7,469 nucleotides of DNA, taken from Propionibacterium sp. GTDB lineage: Bacteria; Actinomycetota; Actinomycetes; Propionibacteriales; Propionibacteriaceae. Position 1 is the stretch's first letter. Every line of letters begins with the position of its first letter. The stretch is from the NCBI GenBank assembly GCA_012719335.1, contig JAAYAO010000420.1, positions 1-7,469 of the forward strand. Reading direction: 5' to 3'. A program made the translations under genes and the position numbers. The notes beneath the pieces were generated by a model. The model was not told where the DNA came from, made no database searches, and was given only the letters and a program-made list of their open reading frames with translations. This document shows, piece by piece, positions 1-5,708 of the stretch.

Positions 1-1
1 C

Positions 2-496
2 TACCCCGAGCTGATGAAGAAACTCCACGATGCCGGGATCGTCGTCCAGGGGTGTTTCGCCTTCGGAGGCGACGACGAGGACACCAGCGTCTTCGAACGC
101 ACCGTCGAGATGGTGCAGGAATGCAAGATCGACCTGCCCCGCTACTCGATTCTCACCCCCTTCCCGAACACCCAGTTCTACGCCCAACTGGAGGCACAGG
201 GCCGGATCATCGAACGCGACTGGGCGATGTACGACGTCGAACACTGCGTGTTCACCCCGGCCAAGATGACCAAGGAACAGTTGGAGGAGGGCAACGAGTG
301 GGCATGGCGGGAAACCTACAAACTCGGCTCCATCGCCGAACGGCTCAAGCCCTTCAACCGCAACCCGATGGTCAGCCTGCTCACCAACTTCGGCTACCGC
401 GGCTACGCCGAGAAGTTCCACAGGTTCACCCGTGAGGTGATGTGCGACAACTCCGACATCCCCACCGTCGACCGGGCCGCGGCCGGGCGGCCATGA
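2..496 (+). CDS. B12-binding-type radical SAM protein, C-terminal part (5' end outside window)
   Basis: The frame is open from the window edge, so this is the last 164 residues of a longer protein; the Met codon at 14 is internal and not the real start. The visible part begins in a late strand of the radical SAM barrel (GIVVQGCFAFG, followed by an acidic D-D-E-D stretch). The segment LPRYSILTPFPNTQFYAQLE comes next; this late-barrel 'TPFPxTxxY' signature is typical of B12-binding-domain radical SAM enzymes of the DUF4070-like type. The tail (from about residue 95) is helical and rich in aromatic and basic residues. The 4Fe-4S cysteine motif and any cobalamin-binding domain would lie upstream and cannot be checked. 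Such enzymes use S-adenosylmethionine, an iron-sulphur cluster and often cobalamin for radical methylations or rearrangements. Its stop overlaps the next start as ATGA, implying translational coupling. The substrate is unknown. Confidence 0.85.
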   Translation, partial: YPELMKKLHDAGIVVQGCFAFGGDDEDTSVFERTVEMVQECKIDLPRYSILTPFPNTQFYAQLEAQGRIIERDWAMYDVEHCVFTPAKMTKEQLEEGNEWAWRETYKLGSIAERLKPFNRNPMVSLLTNFGYRGYAEKFHRFTREVMCDNSDIPTVDRAAAGRP

Positions 497-1824
497 AGGT
501 CACCTTCATCGTTCCGGCGATCGGCAAGAAGCCGGGGCAGCGCTACATCGCCACTTGGAAGATGGAGCCGCTGATGGTGGCGGCGTTGGCGGTGCTCACC
601 CCGGCCCATGTGCAGACCGAACTGTTCGACGACCGCATCGAGCTGATCGACTACGACACCAACACCGACCTGGTCGCGATCAGCGTCGAGACCTACACCG
701 CGGCCCGCGCCTATGCGATCGCCGCCCGGTTCCGGGCCCGCGGCGTGCCGGTCGTGCTCGGCGGCTACCACGTCACCCTGTTGCCCGACGAAGCCGCCGA
801 CCACGCCGACGCACTGGTGCTGCGCAACGCCGAAACCGTGTGGGCGCAGGTGATCGCCGACGCCGAGGCCGGACGGTTGCAGGCCCGCTACGACGGGGGC
901 ATCGGCTTCGGTGACGCCGCCCCCGACAAGGCGATCTTCACCGGCAAGCGGTACCTGCCGGTGGGCCTGGTGGAGACCGGACGCGGCTGTGGCCACTTCT
1001 GCGAGTTCTGCGCGATCGCCGGCTACTACGGGGCGCACTACCACCCCCGCGACGTGGACGCGATCGTCGCCGACGTGGTCGCCTCGGGCCGCAAACTGTT
1101 CTTTTTCGTCGACGACAACCTGGTCGCCGACCCCGAGAACCTGATGGCGTTGTGCGACCGGCTGCGTCCGCTGAAGGTGATGTGGGCCGCCCAGGGCACC
1201 CTGGAGTTGGCCCGCGAACCGGAGCTGATGGCGGCGATGAAATCGGCCGGCTGCGAGATGATCCTGATCGGCTTCGAATCGATCGAACCCGAATCCCTGG
1301 CCAGGATGGGCAAACGATGGTCGACCAAACTCGGTGACCGCCGGGAACTCGTCGACCGGATTCACAAGGCCGGCATCGGCATCTACGCCACCTTCGTCCT
1401 CGGCTACGACGGCGACACCGAGGAAACCTTCGGCGCCACCCTCGACTTCGCCAAACAGGCCGGGTTCTTCACCGCCGCCTTCAACCACCTGCTGCCGTTT
1501 CCCGGCACCCGGCTGTACCGCCGGCTGACCGAGGAGGGCCGGCTGCTCACCCCGGCCTGGTGGCTGGACGACGGCTACCACTACGGCCAGCTCGCCTACC
1601 GGCCCAAGCACCTGACCCCGGAGCAGGTGTCGATGATGTGCCGACGGGCCCGCAAGGAGTTCGCCGCGCCCCCGGTGCTCGCCGACCGGGGTTTCAAGGC
1701 CCTGCGCCGGGGCCGGTTGAAGATGTGGCCGGTGTACTGGGCGATGAACGCCCGGCTGGGGCGGGAGGTGGACGAGAAGTTCAACGTACCGATCGGCCAC
1801 AATCTCGATGAGCTCCCCAAGTAG
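493..1824 (+). CDS. B12-binding-domain radical SAM enzyme (complete)
   Basis: The protein has 443 residues. The N-terminal part (about 1-140) looks like a cobalamin-binding Rossmann-type domain: VTFIVPAIG at the start, DLVAISVETYTAARAYAIA near 57-75, then VPVVLGGYHVTLLPDEA. I do not see the classical DxHxxG base-off cobalamin motif, so B12 binding is inferred from family resemblance. The radical SAM core follows, with C166-x3-C170-x2-C173 inside GRGCGHFCEFC for the 4Fe-4S cluster, GFESIEPESL from residue 260, a later strand ATFVLGYDGDTEETF, and LLPFPGTRLYRRL. The C-terminal tail resembles the DUF4070-like region. I chose the ATG at 493 because it gives the canonical N-terminus and an ATGA overlap with the upstream gene; the ATG at 442 would add a basic, non-homologous extension. 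There is no good Shine-Dalgarno sequence, which fits coupling. Reaction and substrate are unknown. Confidence 0.9.
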   Translation: MKVTFIVPAIGKKPGQRYIATWKMEPLMVAALAVLTPAHVQTELFDDRIELIDYDTNTDLVAISVETYTAARAYAIAARFRARGVPVVLGGYHVTLLPDEAADHADALVLRNAETVWAQVIADAEAGRLQARYDGGIGFGDAAPDKAIFTGKRYLPVGLVETGRGCGHFCEFCAIAGYYGAHYHPRDVDAIVADVVASGRKLFFFVDDNLVADPENLMALCDRLRPLKVMWAAQGTLELAREPELMAAMKSAGCEMILIGFESIEPESLARMGKRWSTKLGDRRELVDRIHKAGIGIYATFVLGYDGDTEETFGATLDFAKQAGFFTAAFNHLLPFPGTRLYRRLTEEGRLLTPAWWLDDGYHYGQLAYRPKHLTPEQVSMMCRRARKEFAAPPVLADRGFKALRRGRLKMWPVYWAMNARLGREVDEKFNVPIGHNLDELPK

Positions 1825-2893
1825 CCCGGACGGGCCGTCCGGGTCGGGCCGCAGCGCGCGCCGCTCGGCGGGGTTCACGATCGAACGGGCCACCGTCGCC
1901 GACGCGGATGATCTGGCGGCGATCTACGGCTCCGACGACGGTTTCGCCGGCCCCATCGCGGTCAAGTTCACCCGCGACCCCGACCCGTTCACCTCCCTGC
2001 TGGCCGAGGGTGACGAGGTGGTCGTCCCGGTGGCCCGGGAACGGGGCACCGGCCGGCTGGTCGGGATGGGGGCCTGCGTGATCCGGTCGGCCTGGCTGAA
2101 CGGCGAACCGACCCGGATCGGATACCTGACCGGCCTGAAGGCCCTGCCGCAGTTTCGGGGGTGGTTGCGGCTGATCCCGCAGATGTACGACTTCCTGCGG
2201 CAGCACACCGCGACGGTCGAGTGCTACATCACCACCATCCTGACCGCCAACCAGGGCGCCCGCCGCCTACTGGAGCGCAACCGGCCCGGCATGCCGCGCT
2301 ACCGGTTCGTCACCGACTACACCACCCACTGTTTCCGGGCCCGGGCCCGCGGTCGCGATCGGATGAGCGACGGGACGGTGGCCGAGTTGGTGGAACTCGG
2401 CGCACCGGGCCGTACCAACCTGACCTGCGTCGGGGCGCCACCGGGGGTCGGTGACCGGGACGTCCGGGTGTTGCGGGATGCCGGCGGCACCGCACTGGCC
2501 TGGTGCGCGGTGCTGGATCAACGCGACACCAAGCAGTACCGAATCACCGGCTATCACGGTGGGTACGCCGCCCTGGCCCGGCTGCCGGTGCACCGGCTCG
2601 GATTCCCGCGGCTGCCGCGGGTTGGCGCGGCCGCCAACCAGGTCGGTGTGGTCGGCGCCGGGGCGGTGGACGACGACCCCCGGTTGATCGGGGAACTCCT
2701 GCGCCGCGTCGGCACCGAGTTCACCGACCGTGACTTCGTGATGATCGGCAGTACCCCCGGAACCCCGGTGGCCGCGGCGCTGGACCCGATCCGCACCATC
2801 ACCTATGACAGCCGGCTCCACGACGTCACCTTCGACGACCGCTGCCGGCAGTTGGACGACCGCCCGATCGGCCTGGACGTCACCTATCTGTGA
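1808..2893 (+). CDS. GNAT-like acyltransferase family protein, two-part architecture
   Basis: The protein has 361 residues. Residues 1-22 form a Ser/Pro/Gly/Arg-rich, probably disordered leader. A GNAT-like domain starts at FTIERATVADADDLAAIY (from residue 23), continues through a strand IGYLTGLKALPQFRG (104-118) and a helical NQGARRLLERN segment. The second half carries AVLDQRDTKQY (DQRDTKQ at 237-243) followed by a GY, a combination I recall from a family of long GNAT-like proteins; it may be a second GNAT-type fold. The acyl-CoA pyrophosphate loop usually reads (Q/R)xxGx(G/A), but here the matching place reads QFRGWLRL, so CoA binding is uncertain. The start at 1808 overlaps the upstream radical SAM gene by 17 bases. 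No in-frame ATG or GTG lies before the conserved domain, which supports this start. Its place in the operon suggests action on the product or substrate of the radical SAM enzymes. That link is inference. Confidence 0.75.
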   Translation: MSSPSSPDGPSGSGRSARRSAGFTIERATVADADDLAAIYGSDDGFAGPIAVKFTRDPDPFTSLLAEGDEVVVPVARERGTGRLVGMGACVIRSAWLNGEPTRIGYLTGLKALPQFRGWLRLIPQMYDFLRQHTATVECYITTILTANQGARRLLERNRPGMPRYRFVTDYTTHCFRARARGRDRMSDGTVAELVELGAPGRTNLTCVGAPPGVGDRDVRVLRDAGGTALAWCAVLDQRDTKQYRITGYHGGYAALARLPVHRLGFPRLPRVGAAANQVGVVGAGAVDDDPRLIGELLRRVGTEFTDRDFVMIGSTPGTPVAAALDPIRTITYDSRLHDVTFDDRCRQLDDRPIGLDVTYL

Positions 2894-2897
2894 CGGG

Positions 2898-2914
2898 TCG
2901 GGCCCGCGGCCCGA
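2898..2914 (+). terminator. Stem-loop after the radical SAM/GNAT operon
   Basis: A perfect 7-bp GC-rich stem (TCGGGCC / GGCCCGA) encloses a 3-base loop (CGC) starting five bases after the GNAT stop codon. There is no immediate T-run, though a T-rich stretch follows some ten bases later. Actinobacterial terminators often lack a U-tract, so this is a plausible terminator for the plus-strand operon. Confidence 0.6.
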
Positions 2915-2915
2915 A

Positions 2916-2962
2916 GATTGTGTGACATTTTGCGCACAGGGCGTACAAGATCTCACACGATC
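2916..2962. repeat. Long imperfect inverted repeat in convergent intergenic region
   Basis: The outer arms GATTGTGTGA (2916-2925) and TCACACGATC (2953-2962) are complementary with a single mismatch. The complementarity continues inward with interruptions (ATTTTG against CAAGAT), giving arms of about 18-20 bases around a short unpaired centre. It lies directly downstream of the 2898-2914 stem-loop and faces a convergent minus-strand gene. It could be part of a bidirectional terminator, a REP-like element or a protein-binding site. Confidence 0.55.
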
Positions 2963-2988
2963 ATGGTGGTGGGTCGGTGTGCACTGTC

Positions 2989-3021
2989 GGCACGTCGGTT
3001 GAGCTTGTCGAAACCAGTGCC
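2989..3021 (-). repeat. GGTTTCGACAAGCTCAACC-type intergenic repeat folding into a hairpin; possible terminator of the minus-strand gene
   Basis: On the minus strand this follows directly after the stop of the membrane-protein gene at 3023. GGCAC and GGTT pair with AACC and GTGCC around an 11-base loop, with a small asymmetric bulge (one base against three). The core, GGTTTCGACAAGCTCAACC on the minus strand (3015-2997), matches from memory a motif found in many copies between genes of Propionibacteriales and Microbacteriaceae. Its place at a gene end fits a terminator or REP-like role. Only one copy is present here. Confidence 0.55.
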
Positions 3022-3022
3022 C

Positions 3023-4051
3023 TCAGAAGATCACGAAGCGCATCAGCAGCCAGACGCCGACCATCACACCCATCGACACGAGCACCTTCATCGGGGATCG
3101 GGCCAGACGTTGGCCCTCGGCGGCGATGGCGCGGGCCGGTTCGCCGGGGGTGGCCGACGAGGCCTGTGCTCGGCGGTCGGTGTAGCGCTGGGAGACCCGC
3201 GACAGCCCGTCCACCACCGATTCGTCGATCGTTTCGAACAACTCCCAGGTGCGGGGGTCGGCCAGATCCTGGTGCGACCGGGTGTAGAGCAGCATCCAGT
3301 CGTCGACGATCTCGATGTCGTAATCGGAGGTGGCGTCCAGCAGCGCCTCCATCACGTTGGGCGGAAACAGGAAGAACGCGTCGCTCTCGTAGCTGTTCGG
3401 CGCGTACAACGTGTAATGGTCGTCGAAGGGGGAGCCGAGGCTGACCCGCTGATCCCGGCGCAGGGAGATCGGCAGGTTGCTGCCGAGCATGTTGTTGCTC
3501 TTGGCGTCCAGCAACAGATGCGGCATCGGACGGGGCAGCCGGAAGGCGGCGAAGTGCCAGGTGTGCGTGCTGCGGTTCTTGCCCGACCCGGTGACGTAGG
3601 TGTACCGGCCCGCGTCGGCGAACGCACCGGTGGAGCCGAGCACATGGTGGTGGGAGGCCCGGTCACTGCCCAGGCCGAAGATCAGGCCGGGATAGGACGG
3701 GTTGGTCGACCGGTGCCGATAACTGAGCCCGTTCGCCTCGGCGAACCGGGCGATCTTCGCCCAGGCGGCGTGGCTGTCGCTCCCGAAACGTCGGTACACC
3801 AGAGAGCCGAGCAACACGATCAGTACCACCATGGGCACCAGGAACGGTATGGACGTGCCGCTGCGGGAGATGCGGGACAGGTTGCCGAGTGTGAAGAGTA
3901 TGGCGAAGAACGCGACCGCGACGAAGATCGCCATCGCGAACAGTTCGTTCTGCACTGGCCCGAACTCGCCGTCCCTGCGGCGGCGCTTCAGCGTGGTGAG
4001 TTCGTCCTTGGTCAGGGGTGCTCGGAGCGAATCGGTGTTGAAGAGGGCCAT
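3023..4051 (-). CDS. Uncharacterised membrane protein with three predicted transmembrane helices
   Basis: The protein has 342 residues from the ATG at 4051. A basic N-terminal segment (KRRRR near 22-26) leads into two hydrophobic helices at about 38-57 and 69-86. A large soluble domain of about 230 residues follows, and a final helix sits at the extreme C-terminus (about 321-342, ending RFVIF). The soluble part contains an SHHH cluster, LLLDAKSNN, DQRVSLGSPFDDHYTLYAP and YDIEIVDDWMLLYT. I recall similar blocks in hypothetical proteins of other actinobacteria, but no named domain or catalytic motif stands out. A GTG at 4054 directly precedes the ATG and could also start the protein; a TATCGT -10-like hexamer whose predicted start site falls on the ATG favours 4051. 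The gene lies 57 bases downstream of the TVP38-like gene and may be co-transcribed with it or use its own promoter. Function is unknown. Confidence 0.8.
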   Translation of the reverse strand: MALFNTDSLRAPLTKDELTTLKRRRRDGEFGPVQNELFAMAIFVAVAFFAILFTLGNLSRISRSGTSIPFLVPMVVLIVLLGSLVYRRFGSDSHAAWAKIARFAEANGLSYRHRSTNPSYPGLIFGLGSDRASHHHVLGSTGAFADAGRYTYVTGSGKNRSTHTWHFAAFRLPRPMPHLLLDAKSNNMLGSNLPISLRRDQRVSLGSPFDDHYTLYAPNSYESDAFFLFPPNVMEALLDATSDYDIEIVDDWMLLYTRSHQDLADPRTWELFETIDESVVDGLSRVSQRYTDRRAQASSATPGEPARAIAAEGQRLARSPMKVLVSMGVMVGVWLLMRFVIF

Positions 4052-4057
4052 CACTTC

Positions 4058-4063
4058 ACGATA
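4058..4063 (-). promoter_or_regulatory. Possible -10 element for a leaderless transcript of the membrane-protein gene
   Basis: The minus strand reads TATCGT, fitting the actinobacterial TANNNT -10 pattern. Six bases separate it from the ATG at 4051, so transcription would start at or next to that start codon. No convincing -35 element and no Shine-Dalgarno sequence was seen. A six-base match is weak evidence. Confidence 0.25.
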
Positions 4064-4091
4064 ACCGGGACGGGGTGCGGATCAGCGGGTT

Positions 4092-4104
4092 CGGGGCGGC
4101 CCCG
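4092..4104 (-). terminator. Possible short GC hairpin after the TVP38-like gene
   Basis: A 5-bp stem (CGGGG / CCCCG) with a 3-base loop lies four bases beyond the stop codon at 4109. There is no T-run, and such short stems are common by chance at this GC content. If real, it would separate the membrane-protein gene from the methyltransferase/TVP38 pair. Confidence 0.25.
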
Positions 4105-4108
4105 GTGA

Positions 4109-4824
4109 TCAATGCCCCTTCGGAGCGCCCGGCAGGGACCGATGGGACGAACCGCGCAGCACCCGCCAGGCCCAGATGGTCAGGATGATCACGACCGTCC
4201 AGGCCAGCACCACCGTGACGCCGGCCCACAGGCCGGGTTCGGCGGCGAAAGCGCCGATCGCCACCAGGGACGCCTGCCCCGGAATCGAGGCGATCGCCGA
4301 CGCGGTCGCGAACTCCCCGAACGGCACCCCGAACGCGCGGCGCCGTAGTTCACCGGCCAATAAGGCATCCCGGGCATCACCCGCAGGGTGAACACCGCCT
4401 CGAAACCGGCCCGGTCGAGTTGCTTCTCCAGGGTTTCGGCCCGCGACCCCACCAGTCGCATAACGGTGCTCTTGCCGAGGGCACGGGCGATCCAGTAGGC
4501 CCCGATGCTGCCCAGCATCGACCCGATCAACGACAGCACCGTGCCACCGAGGGAGCCGAACAGCACCCCGGCGGTCAGCGCCATCAGGGTGACCGGAATC
4601 GGGGTGAGGGCCACCACCGCGTAAACGCCGATGAAGGCCAACCAACTCCACCAGCCGAACGCCTCGATGTCACCGCGCAGCTCCTCCAACGACGGCAGCC
4701 GCACGTTGAAGGCCAACCAGACCATCACCAGGATGACGATCACCAGGCCGGCGGTGCGCAGCAACGACCACCACGAAATCCCGGTGTGCTGCGGCGAGGG
4801 CTGCTCGGGGGTCGGGGTCGACAT
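4109..4824 (-). pseudogene. TVP38/TMEM64 (DedA-superfamily) membrane protein interrupted by a one-base frameshift
   Basis: Two minus-strand frames together encode one recognisable protein. Frame 1 starts at ATG 4824 and gives residues 1-163: a membrane helix at about 21-40, LTPIPVTLMALTAGVLFGS, the glycine-spaced helix GSMLGSIGAYWIARALGK, and the signature LRVMPGMPYWPVNYGAA. Beyond this it becomes an Arg/Ser/Pro-rich nonsense tail, stopping at 4189. The expected continuation, AFGVPFGEFATASAIASIPG and then a hydrophobic helix with a short basic tail, is in another frame from about 4336 to the stop at 4109. The span is 716 bases, one short of a multiple of three, so one missing base within 4331-4344 (a GC-alternating tract) would restore 238 residues, a normal family length. 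The family is linked to lipid or small-molecule handling in membranes. The start overlaps the methyltransferase stop as TGATG. This may be a true mutation or a base-calling error. Confidence 0.8.
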
Positions 4825-5492
4825 CAGGAGTCGCTTCGCAACCGGGCCGAGACGACGCAGAAGAGCCCGGCGTCGGTGCCGGGCCGCACCACCGGGCCGT
4901 CCTCGGTCATCACGACCTGACGGGATGCGGCGACCCGGTAGCCGGCCCGGTCGAGCAGGTCGGTGATTTCGTCCGCGGTGCGCAGCCGGGCGTGTTCGTA
5001 GTACGGGTCGGTGGGCGCGGTGGCGGCCAGTTCGGCACCGGCGGGGGTGCCCTTGTTCAGGAAGGCGACCACGATCCAGCCCCCGTCCCGGGTGACCCGC
5101 CGGGCCTCCCGCAGGGCCTGTACCGCGTCGGTCACGAAACACAGCGAGGTGATGAAGGCGGTGAAGGCGAAGGAATCATCGTCGTGCGGGAGTTGTTCGG
5201 CGATGCCCTCGACCACCTCGATGCCGCGTTCCCGGGCCCGGGCCGCCATCGCGGGGGCCGGCTCGACCCCGCGCCCGATGCCCAGCGGCCCGGCGAAACG
5301 TCCGGTGCCGACGCCGATCTCCAACCCGTGATCGCCGGCGGCGGCGCGGATCGGGGTAAGGAGTTGTTCGACCGCGGCCAACTCGGCCCGACACAGCCCG
5401 TCGTTCTCGTCGAACCAACCGTCGTACTCGTCGGCGCGGGCATCGTAGACGGCTGCGGCGGGCAGTTGCGATGGGATCTCGATGGGGATCAC
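4824..5492 (-). CDS. Class I SAM-dependent methyltransferase
   Basis: The protein has 222 residues. It opens with YDARADEYDGWFDEN (16-30), a common lead-in of small-molecule methyltransferases. Motif I follows, LEIGVGTGRFA (57-67), binding S-adenosylmethionine, and an acidic residue in GVEPAPAMAARA (E77) at the end of strand 2. AEQLPHDDDSFAF and the post-motif helix ALREARRVTRDGGWIVV follow, typical of the Methyltransf_11-like group. The C-terminal part, ending DAGLFCVVSARL, is plausible for the fold. The substrate is unknown. The only possible start is GTG at 5492: no in-frame start codon lies upstream before a stop, and none lies soon downstream. GGAGG sits directly against this GTG, an unusually short spacing. 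The stop shares one base with the next start (TGATG), so it is coupled to the TVP38-like gene. It is transcribed divergently from malonyl-CoA decarboxylase. Confidence 0.88.
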   Translation of the reverse strand: MIPIEIPSQLPAAAVYDARADEYDGWFDENDGLCRAELAAVEQLLTPIRAAAGDHGLEIGVGTGRFAGPLGIGRGVEPAPAMAARARERGIEVVEGIAEQLPHDDDSFAFTAFITSLCFVTDAVQALREARRVTRDGGWIVVAFLNKGTPAGAELAATAPTDPYYEHARLRTADEITDLLDRAGYRVAASRQVVMTEDGPVVRPGTDAGLFCVVSARLRSDS

Positions 5493-5535
5493 CCTCCAAC
5501 ACGGAAGAACAGGGGACGCTCGACGGTATCAAGCG

Positions 5536-5585
5536 GCGGCGACACCCGGACGACACCGCGACGACGGGGTAGCGGCGACACCCGG
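5536..5585 (+). repeat. Pair of 14-base direct repeats
   Basis: GCGGCGACACCCGG occurs at 5536-5549 and again at 5572-5585, 36 bases apart start to start. A partial similarity (GACACCGCGACGACGG) lies between them. This could be a pair of regulator binding sites in the divergent promoter region or a small local duplication. Confidence 0.6.
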
Positions 5586-5590
5586 GGGCC

Positions 5591-5612
5591 GCCGACTCGT
5601 CGGAGTGTCGGC
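5591..5612. repeat. Imperfect inverted repeat in the divergent promoter region
   Basis: GCCGAC pairs with GTCGGC, extended by TC/GA across a two-base bulge around a four-base centre. It could be an operator or a leader hairpin for the decarboxylase gene. GC-rich sequence makes chance palindromes likely. Confidence 0.35.
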
Positions 5613-5708
5613 GCTGATTGGATGGGAACGGTATCCGCACGACGCAGGCCGCGGACGCCGTCGCCCGCCCGGGGCGCCACCGGGCCGTCCGGCCTGCGAG
5701 GGGGAGCC

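Larger units (their letters stand above)
5493..5708. promoter_or_regulatory. Divergent intergenic region between methyltransferase and malonyl-CoA decarboxylase
   Basis: These 216 bases must hold the promoters for both divergent genes. Visible structure includes a 14-base direct repeat and an imperfect inverted repeat, listed separately. A weak minus-strand TACCGT (-10-like, 5528-5523) would give a leader of about 24 bases for the methyltransferase. A ribosome-binding stretch GAGGGGGAG at 5698-5706 precedes the ATG at 5709. No convincing -35/-10 pair was found for the plus strand. Open frames across the region look like high-GC noise. Confidence 0.4.

Noticed and set aside
403..1893. Long minus-strand open frame of 496 codons opposite the radical SAM gene
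   Set aside because: Its translation is low-complexity Gly/Val/His/Gln-rich with no domain, and it mirrors a clearly real plus-strand gene. Long antisense frames are expected at this GC content.
2918..4108. Plus-strand open frame of 396 codons opposite the membrane protein
   Set aside because: The translation is Gly/Val/Gln/His-rich without domains. The minus strand gives a coherent protein with membrane helices, so this is a shadow.
4109..4651. Separate 180-codon minus-strand gene downstream of the TVP38-like N-terminal part
   Set aside because: Its first 100 or so residues are out-of-frame noise. Only the C-terminal 75 residues look real, and they complete the frameshifted TVP38-like protein.
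4992..5708. In-frame upstream extension of malonyl-CoA decarboxylase
   Set aside because: The extension crosses the divergent methyltransferase gene and encodes disordered Gly/Arg-rich sequence. The family N-terminus and ribosome-binding stretch fit the ATG at 5709.
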